Shown: positions 16,183 through 24,493 of the stretch, in pieces | How positions within the stretch are numbered: position 1 is the first letter of the stretch | How the letters are laid out: each line of letters opens with the position of its first letter | IMG/VR virus record: IMGVR_UViG_3300017765_000053 | Location: 1 to 25,041 of that record | From: a virus | DNA: 25,041 bases | Direction: 5' to 3' (one strand) | Notes under the pieces: model-generated | Database searches by the model: none | Told to the model about the DNA's origin: nothing | What the model saw: the letters and a program-made list of their open reading frames with translations, nothing else | Position numbers and translations under genes: made by a program

Positions 16183-17343
16183 TTATCTAGTAACTTTAAA
16201 AAATAGTTTGTCATTAATATATTCATCTAGGAATCCATTAACAATTTTAAATTCCAATCTATAATATCTTTCTGGCATTAATCCTGTCATATCTAGATAA
16301 ATAAAGTTACTAGTACTATCACAACTAACTTTTGTATACTCTGTCTCATAAGGTATAATAACTTCGTCTGTAGCGGCATCTATAACCGAGTATAATGAAC
16401 TACTAGGAATATACTTAATAGTTTGTAATGGAAATGTATTAGTGGGAGATTTCTGCGGATACTTATCTCTACCATACAGTCTAATTTTTGTTACCTCTTC
16501 ATCTTTATACGATTTTTTTAATTCCGTATAGACTGAAAATGAATTAGAATCAATTGGATCTAAACTTCCTGTTTCAAAACTAGATTTATCAAAGTACATT
16601 AATAATCTAGGAACATATATAGTATGAGTATCTCTACTAAAAAATCTAATATCTCCAGCAACACCAGCATTAGATTCGTCTGCATCTGAATATTTTAAAA
16701 TAAATCCATAGTTTGGTACTGTATACCCACCACTTCCAGATATCCATAATTTAATAGCGTCAGTAACATCAATATTGATATCAGTTGGTCTAACTGATGT
16801 ATCATTTAAATTAGTATCGTCAAATGATTGTGAATATAATGTAGCGCTACCACTTGAAGCAGCAGAACCGGATTCATATAACCAACTTCCGCCTTTACCA
16901 GATCCAGACACATATAATGTACTACCAGTAGGCATATTAATATTTTGACTACTAGATATCCAAGAAATTGATCCAGAACCAGGTTGATTCCATGAACATC
17001 CATCTATAATTGCAGTACTAGAATTAAAAAATCCAGTGCCATTAGTCCAATCTTGTCCTACAACGTTTGCGTCAATCGTAAAACTAGCAGGTAAGTTTTT
17101 AGTATGAGTTGTATATAATTGCAACATAAATTTACAATCATTAACCGTTTTAGTATATTTTGTTAACGCTGAATTAACATCTGCCATATCAAATTTGAGT
17201 AAAGTTCGTGATAATGAGTGACTAGAAGTAACTGCAACTGTTAAATGTTTTCCTACTTCTAAAATTTCATCGATGCCGGTATTATACGTAGGTTTGCCTT
17301 CATATAAGGTAGCATCATTAGATGGATATATTATTTTAAACAT
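16183..17343 (-). CDS. Virion structural protein with DNRLRE-like N-terminal domain
   Basis: This 386-residue protein begins FKIIYPSNDATLYEGKP with NTGIDEILEVGK and SLSRTLLKFDMADV, the pattern of DNRLRE-type beta-sandwich domains (D-A-T, N-x-G, L-x-V-G, L-L-K-F-D) seen in carbohydrate-binding and surface proteins. The middle is rich in Ser-Gly-Ser. The C-terminal part (from about 260) holds EVTKIRLYGRDKYP and ends GFLDEYINDKLFFKVTR, with a distant resemblance to the segment SRLKLYG of the partial protein at 1-978. It follows gp6 directly, where T4-like phages carry baseplate-associated and fibre proteins. A tail surface role is inferred; the DNRLRE match is by eye. Confidence 0.65.
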   Translation of the reverse strand: MFKIIYPSNDATLYEGKPTYNTGIDEILEVGKHLTVAVTSSHSLSRTLLKFDMADVNSALTKYTKTVNDCKFMLQLYTTHTKNLPASFTIDANVVGQDWTNGTGFFNSSTAIIDGCSWNQPGSGSISWISSSQNINMPTGSTLYVSGSGKGGSWLYESGSAASSGSATLYSQSFDDTNLNDTSVRPTDINIDVTDAIKLWISGSGGYTVPNYGFILKYSDADESNAGVAGDIRFFSRDTHTIYVPRLLMYFDKSSFETGSLDPIDSNSFSVYTELKKSYKDEEVTKIRLYGRDKYPQKSPTNTFPLQTIKYIPSSSLYSVIDAATDEVIIPYETEYTKVSCDSTSNFIYLDMTGLMPERYYRLEFKIVNGFLDEYINDKLFFKVTR

Positions 17344-17360
17344 AATTATAGTCTTTTTAA

Positions 17361-17370
17361 ATAAATATTA
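17361..17370 (-). promoter_or_regulatory. Late-promoter-like element TAATATTTAT
   Basis: The exact 10-mer lies 17 nt before the ATG at 17343. Complementary A/T arms (TTTTTAA and TTAAAAA; plus 17354-17360 and 17373-17379) place it in a 12-nt loop. It overlaps the region just after the gp6 stop at 17373. Confidence 0.6.
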
Positions 17371-17372
17371 AA

Positions 17373-19253
17373 TTAAAAATTTACTACCCTTCCTTTAATA
17401 TCTTTATTTAAGAATTTAATTTCAAATATACCAGGGTCTAAAGGTGGATAAATAATTCCTTGTTTTGTAGCGCTTTCTAAATCATATACATTTCCAGAAT
17501 ACTTATTAGCTGTATCATATAAATTTTTAAAGTCTAAATCAACAACAGATTGTACTCCAGCCGTATTTCCTAGCACATTCATTACTTCTGACATAATAAT
17601 TGGCTGATTAATTTGCCATTTATCAATTGAAAAGAATTGTTTTAATAAATTAATACATTGTAATAAGACTTCATTACTATTATAATTTGTATTAACCGTT
17701 ATTTCAAAGTCTATACCAATATTAACAATAAATGCATCTAATATATTAACAGCATCTGTTAATATTCTATAATAATCTAAATAATTTTTTAAATTAGTTT
17801 TAATTGCATCGTTAAGAGTTGTTAAATTATTATTATTATCAACTCCTAAAGTATATAAATTCATAGCCAATGGATTTGGAATTCTTGTTTCTTCCATTTG
17901 ATTTTGTGATAATTGATCATCTGGAACTATATATGCTTTTGAAACACTTCCAAACTTTGCTGGCATTGAATAACATCTAATAATATAATCATCTTTAGTA
18001 ACTAATCGATTCTGAGTTGCAAAATTAGATAATGCATTATTTTTTATGTCTTGCAATGTATCTGCAGATTTACCTCCCCGAGCAGGGTTTTCATTTGTAG
18101 TACTTATACTAGATTTAACAAAGTTTGTCATAGCCGTACTAGTTGTAGCATTTGGATCATCATCAAATTCTACTTTTTCAACATTAGTTAAAACTGAAGC
18201 CTGTACGTTATCTTTTACTCCTCCTCCAACTGTATATGTAACAGTTAACGTTGTATTAGCAGGAGCCGCTCCATAAGCTCTAGTATATAAAAAATTAGAA
18301 GGATCTATGTCGACATCAATTGGTTTACGAAATCCAGCAAGACCATTTCCAACATTATCTGGATTTGGTATAATTTTTTCATCATTATTATCTGATATTC
18401 CTGCTCCAAATTGAAGTTCTATTTTTTTATCACTTCGTAATCTTGTAATAAATCGTTTTGACGTTTTGCGAAGTTTTAATAAACTAGGACTTGAACTTCT
18501 ATATTGAACAAAATCTGGATCATTCTCTAATAAATTTGGAACTTCATTAAAAATAGTATCTTGTGCTAAATAATCAACTTGATACCAATTATCTCCGTCT
18601 GATTCTTCGCATGATAGAATATCTATAATATTTGTATCATCTAATACTATTTTATCATATTGCTTAGGAGTAGTAAATGTAAACGTTGCAGTTTTTACTT
18701 CTCCAGATACAACTTGAGCTTTTTTCTTTAATAAATAATATACTGGTTGTTTTGTTGTGTCATCACTTTCATATACACTTACTTCGGTTGGGTTAAATGA
18801 TGAACTAAAAGAAAAATCTACTGAATCTAATGTTCTAAATTCTGCAGATCCGTCTTTTTGTTTTACTTGCATGCCTGGTTTAATTGATAAACAATAATTA
18901 AAATCTGGTGCATTAAGATTACCACTTCCTGTTGCTGGTACTAATTGGAATATATCAATATCAGTATAAGCTGGAATTGCATTTTTACTTTTATATCCCA
19001 ATGACCTAGCTAAGTCATATATATTTTTTCTTTCTGATGCTTGTTCTAATAATGATTCTTTAAGATTATTATCTGCATAATAACTTAAAACATCTCCAAC
19101 ATATGCTGACATTTCCATAAACATCATGCCAGGTGATGACTCATTAAAGTCAGTATAATCATTAGGAAAATATTGTTTTGTAAAATCTATTAAATTTTTA
19201 CGAAATTGACCAAAGTCTTTTCCTAAATATGATACGTCTTTTGATACTTCCAT
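17373..19253 (-). CDS. 6: Baseplate wedge protein gp6-like (baseplate J family)
   Basis: At 626 residues it is close to T4 gp6 (660). The N-terminus, with YFPNDYTDFNESSPGMMFME and VGDVLSYYADNNLKES, is the typical start of gp6-like baseplate proteins, and ERKNIYDLARSLGYK follows. The middle contains the J-like beta region, and residues near 400-440 (SNFATQNRLVTKDDYIIRCY) are the usual conserved 'NR.VT..DY' segment. gp6 dimers form the ring that links wedges in the baseplate. It begins 8 nt after the gp25 stop with an AGGATAA ribosome site, and the gp25-gp6 order matches cyanophage-type T4-like genomes. Confidence 0.93.
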   Translation of the reverse strand: MEVSKDVSYLGKDFGQFRKNLIDFTKQYFPNDYTDFNESSPGMMFMEMSAYVGDVLSYYADNNLKESLLEQASERKNIYDLARSLGYKSKNAIPAYTDIDIFQLVPATGSGNLNAPDFNYCLSIKPGMQVKQKDGSAEFRTLDSVDFSFSSSFNPTEVSVYESDDTTKQPVYYLLKKKAQVVSGEVKTATFTFTTPKQYDKIVLDDTNIIDILSCEESDGDNWYQVDYLAQDTIFNEVPNLLENDPDFVQYRSSSPSLLKLRKTSKRFITRLRSDKKIELQFGAGISDNNDEKIIPNPDNVGNGLAGFRKPIDVDIDPSNFLYTRAYGAAPANTTLTVTYTVGGGVKDNVQASVLTNVEKVEFDDDPNATTSTAMTNFVKSSISTTNENPARGGKSADTLQDIKNNALSNFATQNRLVTKDDYIIRCYSMPAKFGSVSKAYIVPDDQLSQNQMEETRIPNPLAMNLYTLGVDNNNNLTTLNDAIKTNLKNYLDYYRILTDAVNILDAFIVNIGIDFEITVNTNYNSNEVLLQCINLLKQFFSIDKWQINQPIIMSEVMNVLGNTAGVQSVVDLDFKNLYDTANKYSGNVYDLESATKQGIIYPPLDPGIFEIKFLNKDIKGRVVNF

Positions 19254-19261
19254 AATTTATC

Positions 19262-19705
19262 CTATTCTATTCTAAGTATTCCGTCTTGGCCTGCAAATAT
19301 TGTAATTGTTTCTTCAGAATTTGATCCAGTTACTGTAAAACTAATAGATATCTTAAGATTATGTACTAGATTTGGATCGTCATCGCCGGTAACAATATTT
19401 AATTCTGTAATTGTAATATATGGTAGCCAAAAATTAACTGCATCATTAATAGTAGTAGATACAAAATCTTTTAACTCTGAAATATTTGGTTCAAATACTA
19501 AATTTAATAATTCAGTTCCAAAGTTAGGTTGTTCATATCGTTCGCCTTTTCTTGTTAATAATAAGCTTTTAATATTTGTTGAAGCTTGCTCAAAAGTAGT
19601 AAATGATTTTGCAAACACCCCGGGGGCGTTAAACGGAAACTTTACTCCTATTGCAACATTTGTATTTTCTGCGTTAGTGTCTACTTCAACAATTTTATAT
19701 GCCAT
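19262..19705 (-). CDS. 25: Baseplate wedge protein gp25 (GPW/gp25 family)
   Basis: This 147-residue protein carries the family signature at 48-73, LLLTRKGERYEQPNFGTEL followed by LNLVFEP (TRKGER, then P-N-F-G). T4 gp25 is 132 residues. It sits at the core of the wedge and starts sheath assembly. The ATG overlaps the stop of the upstream 153-residue gene (ATAATG), and gp6 follows after 8 nt, so the three are one translational unit from the promoter at 20184-20193. Confidence 0.95.
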   Translation of the reverse strand: MAYKIVEVDTNAENTNVAIGVKFPFNAPGVFAKSFTTFEQASTNIKSLLLTRKGERYEQPNFGTELLNLVFEPNISELKDFVSTTINDAVNFWLPYITITELNIVTGDDDPNLVHNLKISISFTVTGSNSEETITIFAGQDGILRIE

Positions 19706-20166
19706 TATCTATTTTTCTTTTTATCTATTGCTTTCATTAAAGCACTATAATCACGTGTCATAGCTTTTGCTACTGCTTTATCTTCTACAACTATATTTTG
19801 GCCAGTTTCAACATCTTGAATACTCGGAGTATTTCCACTTTGCAATGTTCTTTGCATTCCAAAATTTCTAGCATTGCTTGAATTCATGACAATATCTTCA
19901 TTCATTAAATTAGCATAATCTGAAGGAGATGATTGTTCTCTAGTTACTTCAGTTTCATTTAAAATATTTGCAAATTTATTTTCTTTAAACATACCATGTT
20001 TTTTAACTTTGTTTGGTTTTTTTGTTATTGGTTGTTTATTTGTTAATTCATTTACGGTTGATTGTAACCCTTCATGCAAAATTTCAGTTAACTCTTCTTT
20101 AATAACAGATCTAACTTCTTCTTTTACTATTTTTCTTAAAACTTGTATAAATTTTTTTTGTTCCAT
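19705..20166 (-). CDS. Small helical protein upstream of gp25
   Basis: The 153 residues begin with a charged amphipathic helix (FIQVLRKIVKEEVRSVIKEE, 6-25) that looks like a coiled coil. A basic linker (ITKKPNKVKKHG), a polar central part and a short helical end (AVAKAMTRDYSALMKAIDKK) follow. I recall similar short proteins next to gp25 in marine T4-like phages without a known function. It could be a small baseplate subunit or assembly factor; T4 gp53 has a similar neighbourhood and is somewhat longer, but I see no convincing match. A strong late-type element and an AAGAAGAA ribosome site precede it. Confidence 0.6.
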   Translation of the reverse strand: MEQKKFIQVLRKIVKEEVRSVIKEELTEILHEGLQSTVNELTNKQPITKKPNKVKKHGMFKENKFANILNETEVTREQSSPSDYANLMNEDIVMNSSNARNFGMQRTLQSGNTPSIQDVETGQNIVVEDKAVAKAMTRDYSALMKAIDKKKNR

Positions 20167-20183
20167 AATGATTCTTCTTTTTT

Positions 20184-20193
20184 ATAAATATTA
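20184..20193 (-). promoter_or_regulatory. Late-promoter-like element TAATATTTAT
   Basis: The exact 10-mer is followed by AAAAAAGAAGAATCATT and the ATG at 20166 (17 nt). It probably drives the 153-residue protein, gp25 and gp6. No flanking inverted repeat was seen here. Confidence 0.6.
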
Positions 20194-20196
20194 ACT

Positions 20197-21249
20197 TTAA
20201 TACTTTACAGGTGTTGGCCAGCCATTATTATTTTTAGGTCCATATATTACGCTTGTCGTTGTATCGAGATAATAATCTCCAGACTTACCTAAATCGGCTT
20301 TCGGACCGCCTTTTCCACTATATGATTGAGCGGGAGCTTCTTGTAATGATGTTAATAGATCTTGCTGCGAATCAACTATTTCTTGAATTGAATCAAGTCT
20401 ACTTAGCATATCATCCATACCAACATTTATTTCTGTATAGAATTCACTTCCAAACTCAGCATCATCTGTTCTACTTTTTTGTGTACCCCAACCAACCCCA
20501 CTACTAGGATCAATTTCCCCGTTCCAAGCCCATCTATTTCCATTTGCATCAGTATATGGACTTCTAGGAGAAGGAGGCACTCCAGGTTTAGGATCTATAG
20601 GATCTCCATCGCCGCCATCATCAATAAGCTCCCATTTTCCAGCTGGGGGAGTTTCAGGAACACTATCAGAAAAGTCATGGGCATTAATAGCGTTTTGCAA
20701 ATCTTGATTAGTAACTAAATCTCCACTACCGTCGCTATCTCCATTTACTTGATCTCCACATCTAGAGCTTAAATTTATTGCAACATTTGCTAAATTAGCT
20801 AAAGTCGACTGTAATGATGTATTTACTGATGTTGGAATAGTTGATAATTGTTTAACAGCTGTTCCTGCATTTGCTAGAAGCATATTTTGAACTGCAACTA
20901 ATTCGGATAATAAAGCAGCTTGTCCTACTATAGGGGTAAAAAATATAGAAACTTTAATAGCATTTGCTATTCGTAATAATGTTTTTAATAATTTAACAAT
21001 TTTATCAATTATTGGTAGTATTTTTAATATTGCTGCAACCATTTTTTGTATCTGTTTAATTCGCTCTAATAAATCCTGTATCCTAGGATCATCACAATCA
21101 CAACTATCTGGAAGTTTTGCTCCTGCAGAAATTGTATCTTCTATAGCTTTTTGTATTTTTCCTATTGCTTTATTTATTTGATCTATTAATAAACCAACGG
21201 CTATTGATGGTAATGCTGGTATTCTGTCTAATGGGGCGGAAATTGCCAT
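20197..21249 (-). CDS. Virion protein: hydrophobic helical N-terminus, collagen-type tail motif
   Basis: The 350 residues start with amphipathic and hydrophobic helices (1-160), including MVAAILKILPIIDKIVKLLK (70-89) and SIFFTPIVGQAALLSELVAV (101-120). An acidic Cys motif CDCDD lies at 50-54. A Pro/Gly/Asp-rich linker (about 190-250) follows, then a second helical stretch. The end, GKSGDYYLDTTTSVIYGPK (321-339) and GWPTP, is the 'GDYYLDT..IYGPK' motif that often follows Gly-rich repeats in phage tail fibres. It lies between the gp5-like spike and gp25, so a baseplate/hub role is likely. The helical N-terminus could be a short tape-measure-like or membrane-active segment; this is speculative. 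The ribosome site is AAGAAAGAAG. Confidence 0.65.
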   Translation of the reverse strand: MAISAPLDRIPALPSIAVGLLIDQINKAIGKIQKAIEDTISAGAKLPDSCDCDDPRIQDLLERIKQIQKMVAAILKILPIIDKIVKLLKTLLRIANAIKVSIFFTPIVGQAALLSELVAVQNMLLANAGTAVKQLSTIPTSVNTSLQSTLANLANVAINLSSRCGDQVNGDSDGSGDLVTNQDLQNAINAHDFSDSVPETPPAGKWELIDDGGDGDPIDPKPGVPPSPRSPYTDANGNRWAWNGEIDPSSGVGWGTQKSRTDDAEFGSEFYTEINVGMDDMLSRLDSIQEIVDSQQDLLTSLQEAPAQSYSGKGGPKADLGKSGDYYLDTTTSVIYGPKNNNGWPTPVKY

Positions 21250-21263
21250 AACTTTCTTCTTTC

Positions 21264-22259
21264 TTATTTATCAAAATAGTGATTTACACTATTTAACTTG
21301 CCAATTTTGTTTAATAAGCTTATTAATTTACCTTGTTGTAATGGAACCGAAACCATTCCTGCGGGGCCTATAACCCCTGCATTAAGTACTGCAACTAAAT
21401 CATTTAGTATCATTCGTAAAATATCTCCTTTTACCAACGGATGTTCAGCATTTTCTTTACCAATACGTATTTCAGGAGCTCCTAATGTTATTCTATTAGG
21501 ACTATCTAGGATAATAGAATCGGTTTTAGCTCGTAAAATTATTCTATTTGCATCTCCAACTAATTGTGAGCCTTTAAATTTAGAAACATTTTCAGATTTA
21601 GTAGGTGATTGATGTAATTTTAAATCAGTTAACTGTTGCATAGATGTTAAATAAAATGCAGATGAGTCATTTTTAAATGATTCTATAGTAAATTCTTTAT
21701 TATCTTTATCTAAATGTTTATTAGATATTATTATTATAGGATCTCCGTCTATAGTACTAGACCAGGTAGGTTTTAATGTATAATGTCCGTTATTAACAGT
21801 ACTTCCTAATCTAATGCTATTACCAAATCGTCCTTCTAGAATCGAATCCCCTTCAAAATATTGTAGTTTAGATATTGACTTTTCTTTAAAGGATTTTCCT
21901 AAATCATTTTGAGTGCCAGTTGCATTAACATTTGAAGTTTGAATTTCTGCAATACCAGGTAATGCATTATTATTTATATCCGATTGTACATTATATGCTG
22001 GAAAATAATACCATTGTCTTCGAAATTTATCTGCAGTGCTGAATTCATTTGTTCCTTGAAATATTAATACATGTTCTCCTACTAAAGGTATTTCATTATT
22101 TCTAGCATTTGCCGGCTTACAAATTAATTCTTGAACTTTATCTTCGTCATATGTTCGAACTAATATAGTAGATACATTATTAACTTCATCCGAATCATAC
22201 TTATAAGTGTCAGTTACTGTATTTTCTATTACTTCTGCTAATAAAAAATTAACTATCAT
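21264..22259 (-). CDS. 5: gp5-like baseplate central spike/hub protein (no lysozyme domain)
   Basis: The 331 residues resemble the spike parts of T4 gp5 and VgrG. An OB-type fold is likely at about 30-105 (IPLVGEHVLIFQG...RQWYYFPAYN). A conserved block YFEGDSILEGRFGNSIRLGS (134-153) with GDPIIIISN follows. Next comes a repetitive beta stretch NRIILRAKTDSIILDSPNRI (238-257) to APEIRIGKENAEHPLVKGD, which looks like the beta-helix needle. There is no lysozyme domain of the T4 gp5 kind, so cell-wall digestion must lie elsewhere. It overlaps the upstream gene by 11 nt behind a GGAG ribosome site. Confidence 0.75.
   Translation of the reverse strand: MIVNFLLAEVIENTVTDTYKYDSDEVNNVSTILVRTYDEDKVQELICKPANARNNEIPLVGEHVLIFQGTNEFSTADKFRRQWYYFPAYNVQSDINNNALPGIAEIQTSNVNATGTQNDLGKSFKEKSISKLQYFEGDSILEGRFGNSIRLGSTVNNGHYTLKPTWSSTIDGDPIIIISNKHLDKDNKEFTIESFKNDSSAFYLTSMQQLTDLKLHQSPTKSENVSKFKGSQLVGDANRIILRAKTDSIILDSPNRITLGAPEIRIGKENAEHPLVKGDILRMILNDLVAVLNAGVIGPAGMVSVPLQQGKLISLLNKIGKLNSVNHYFDK
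21274..21294 (-). terminator. Hairpin at end of the spike gene, possible weak terminator
   Basis: On the minus strand AAATAGTG-taaat-CACTATTT forms a perfect 8-bp stem with a 5-nt loop, continuing as TTTTGA. It lies in the last codons of the gp5-like gene and just upstream of the ribosome site of the 350-residue gene. The T-run is short and partly inside the stem, so it may only slow polymerase or protect an RNA end. Confidence 0.35.
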
Positions 22260-22683
22260 TGTTTTTCTCCAATGACTCTTTTACATTGTTAATTTTTTCT
22301 TGTAATTCTTTATCTTCATTTTGAATTTTATCAATTTCATCTGTTAATTCTTCTTCAAACTCATCTTCAGCAATTTTTAATAATTGAGTCTTTTCATCTT
22401 CACTTAATAAAGAATTTTCTCCAGTTATAGTTTGTTGTGTTGATATATATCGCTGTACAATTGCGGTCAACTTTACTAAATGATCATCATTTTTAACAGC
22501 AACATCTAGATATTCTTTAATTAATGGTACTATAATAGTAGCATCAGATGCTGTACGAATTAATGGTTGTAATTGAGATATTAGTTGATTAATTTGTCTA
22601 TCTTTCTTTTTAGAATTGTGATATACATCTGACATTAAATCAGAAAAACTTTTATCTTTAAATAAATGATCATTAACATCCAT
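22249..22683 (-). CDS. Small helical protein of unknown function, before gp5-like gene
   Basis: This 144-residue protein, MDVNDHLFKDKSFSDLMSDV..., is predicted all-helical. It ends with a very acidic coiled-coil-like tail (ISEDE-type segment LLSEDEKTQLLKIAEDEFEE and KELQEKINNVKESLEKN). A KEYLDVAVKNDDHLVKLTAI core resembles conserved hypothetical proteins of marine T4-like phages. T4 gp16 (terminase small subunit) is similar in length and helical, but I see no specific match, so I leave the function open. It has the best ribosome site in the window (AAAAGGAG), which is paired in the hairpin at 22694-22717. It overlaps the spike gene by 11 nt. Confidence 0.6.
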   Translation of the reverse strand: MDVNDHLFKDKSFSDLMSDVYHNSKKKDRQINQLISQLQPLIRTASDATIIVPLIKEYLDVAVKNDDHLVKLTAIVQRYISTQQTITGENSLLSEDEKTQLLKIAEDEFEEELTDEIDKIQNEDKELQEKINNVKESLEKNNDS

Positions 22684-22693
22684 AATATGGACT

Positions 22694-22717
22694 CCTTTTA
22701 ATATAAATATTAGAAGG
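22694..22717 (-). promoter_or_regulatory. Hairpin containing late promoter element and Shine-Dalgarno
   Basis: On the minus strand CCTT-C-TAATA-TTTA-TATTA-A-AAGG folds into a 9-bp stem with one C-A mismatch and a 4-nt loop. The 3' AAGG is part of the ribosome site AAGGAG (22692-22697), 8 nt before the ATG at 22683. The late element TAATATTTAT (22703-22712) spans the 5' arm and loop, so transcripts started from it would lack the 5' arm and leave the ribosome site free. It overlaps the stop of the sigma-factor gene. Confidence 0.7.
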
Positions 22718-23411
22718 GTAAATTCACGAACTCAGTTTGTTCATATTCTAAAAACTTTGTTGAATATATTTGTTTTAAAACTTTTATTACCTTTGTAATA
22801 TTATTTGTTTCTAATCCGGTACGCTCTCGTATAAATACATATAAAGCTTTTTTATTAAATTGCTCAATATTTTCACGTTCTTCAAAGATATGTAATATAG
22901 AATCAGCAACATGTATATCAGTCTGACTTGTAAATATAAAATTTATATTATTATAACAATACTCAACATATGCATCCATAAAATATTTTAATGTTTCTGC
23001 CATTTCGGTGTTATGCATTTCAGTCATAACATTTCGTTGTTCATCAATATTTATTGGTTCTGATTCTTTTTTTAGTTTTGCATATCCTTTTTGATTTTCA
23101 GCAATTAAGTAATTAAATGATGTCCGGGTATAATATGAATATGCTCTTCCTGCATCTGGATTAAACTTATCTAATCTAATAGTTAAATATGTAACTAAAT
23201 CAGTTTGTAAGTCTTTGAAAGATGAATCAATATATTCACACTTCATCTTATTAATAAGATTTTCTGATAATTTCATAAAAGCAGGAAATATAAATCGTCT
23301 ATATATTTTTTCTTTTAATACCCGATGTTCAGCTGATCTATTATATGCTGATATAGATCCTTCTGTAATTTTAGTCCAATATCTATTTGACTTTTTCTTT
23401 TTTCTTCCCAT
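22710..23411 (-). CDS. 55: Late-transcription sigma factor, T4 gp55-like
   Basis: The 233 residues include a sigma70 region 2-like block at about 60-115: DLQTDLVTYLTIRLDKFNPD, then GRAYSYYTRTSFNYLIAENQ and KGYAKLKK. In T4, gp55 (185 residues) replaces region 2 of the host sigma factor and reads the short late promoter. The basic N-terminus (GRKKKKSNRYWTK) and a C-terminal helical part (LKQIYSTKFLEYEQTEFVNL) complete it. There is no sign of regions 3 or 4. The start lies 29 nt inside the end of the upstream membrane-protein gene. Its probable target is the TAATATTTAT element found before seven genes of this window. Confidence 0.8.
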   Translation of the reverse strand: MGRKKKKSNRYWTKITEGSISAYNRSAEHRVLKEKIYRRFIFPAFMKLSENLINKMKCEYIDSSFKDLQTDLVTYLTIRLDKFNPDAGRAYSYYTRTSFNYLIAENQKGYAKLKKESEPINIDEQRNVMTEMHNTEMAETLKYFMDAYVEYCYNNINFIFTSQTDIHVADSILHIFEERENIEQFNKKALYVFIRERTGLETNNITKVIKVLKQIYSTKFLEYEQTEFVNLPF

Positions 23412-23685
23412 TAAATTCTTCTTCTAAATTATCAATAACGTCTTTTAACATTGCAAACGTTGTACCAGCTTCATCGTCTTTTTCAAAAGCTCCTAATCGA
23501 TCTATTTCTTTCATTGACTTAAATGATTCATTTATTTGTGTATACATATATTGAGTCATATCTTCTAATTCTTTTGTATACTCTTCTAAATCAGAAAATA
23601 CACTAGCTAAAACATATGCTCTATATATAAAATATGCTACAGTACCTGACAATAATACAATACACAATATTAACAATGAATTCAT
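23383..23685 (-). CDS. Small one-pass membrane protein
   Basis: The 100 residues have one N-terminal membrane helix (LLILCIVLLSGTVAYFIYRA, 4-23). A cytoplasmic or periplasmic helical part follows with KSMKEIDRLGAFEKDDEAGT and MLKDVIDNLEEEF, and the end is basic (GKKKEKVK). The REID-x-GAFE-x-DDE-x-G-x-TF pattern is, as I recall, a conserved feature of small proteins in many marine T4-like phages, with no known function. It overlaps the sigma-factor gene by 29 nt, so the two are translationally linked. There is no lipobox or holin-like double helix. Confidence 0.65.
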   Translation of the reverse strand: MNSLLILCIVLLSGTVAYFIYRAYVLASVFSDLEEYTKELEDMTQYMYTQINESFKSMKEIDRLGAFEKDDEAGTTFAMLKDVIDNLEEEFNGKKKEKVK

Positions 23686-23732
23686 AATTAATTTTTATCT
23701 TCTTTAAAATCACTAAAAATATCTACAATAGA

Positions 23733-24470
23733 TTAATCAATTTCAGGATTCTGTTCTGCTAAATTCTTTAAAGCACTTTTTTTAGTAGCTTTTGCTTTTG
23801 GTGAAACAGGCTTTGGAGAATTATTTTTAAAACTTCTCCATCTTTCATATTCTATTTGAGAAGCCATATGATCTGCGTGATGTAATAATAATGGCAAATT
23901 AGTTTTTAATTTAGCTTGTGCTGATCTTGCAATAAAATATGGTTTATTAGCATCATCATATATTCCATCATGTATTCTAATAGCTTGAAATTCATTCCAC
24001 GACATTTGAATTTGATATTTTTGAAGTAAATATATTGAAAGATCTGGTACCATACTAAAAGGAATATTTTCATTATGTTTATACATCCTTCCCATATTTT
24101 TTCTATGCCAATCTGATGTTTCAACTTGGTATACTTCTCTTCCGCTTCCTGGAAATCCACATTTCCCTAAATCATGATGCATAGCAGCAAACATCATTTC
24201 ATTATATTCATAACCAGACATATCCGATCCCATACTTTCCCATGAGTTATATAGTTTTTCTACACAATCCATTACTCTAAGAACGTGATCTATATATCCG
24301 CCTGCAAATGCATTATGATAATGTGCTACTGACGAAGCAGGCATCATTACAATTCTGTCTTCATATTCATCATATAATTTATTTAATTTGTCTGCTCTTT
24401 CTGGAAATAAAGTATTAACTCTATTTCTATACTCGTCCCAGTTGGATTTGATTTTTTCTGCTTCTAACAT
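23733..24470 (-). CDS. HD-domain metal-dependent phosphohydrolase
   Basis: The 245 residues carry an HD-type metal site: His62 in YIDHVLRV, HHD 98-100 in AAMHHDLGKCGF, His167-Asp168 in AIRIHDGIYDD, and H197 H198 x D200 H201 in LLLHHADHMAS. HD enzymes hydrolyse phosphoester bonds in nucleotides or cyclic dinucleotides. Similar proteins occur in many T4-like marine phages with unknown substrate; a nucleotide or signal-molecule substrate is inferred only from the fold. The C-terminal 30 residues are Lys/Pro-rich and probably disordered. The ATG has no Shine-Dalgarno sequence but an A-rich leader (AAATAAAAAT). Confidence 0.8.
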   Translation of the reverse strand: MLEAEKIKSNWDEYRNRVNTLFPERADKLNKLYDEYEDRIVMMPASSVAHYHNAFAGGYIDHVLRVMDCVEKLYNSWESMGSDMSGYEYNEMMFAAMHHDLGKCGFPGSGREVYQVETSDWHRKNMGRMYKHNENIPFSMVPDLSIYLLQKYQIQMSWNEFQAIRIHDGIYDDANKPYFIARSAQAKLKTNLPLLLHHADHMASQIEYERWRSFKNNSPKPVSPKAKATKKSALKNLAEQNPEID

Positions 24471-24493
24471 ATTTTTATTTATATTATAATAAA

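Noticed and set aside
20197-21249. Tape measure protein
   Set aside because: Hydrophobic helices fit partly, but 350 residues is far too short for a contractile tail ruler and the C-terminus carries a fibre-type GDYYLDT motif.
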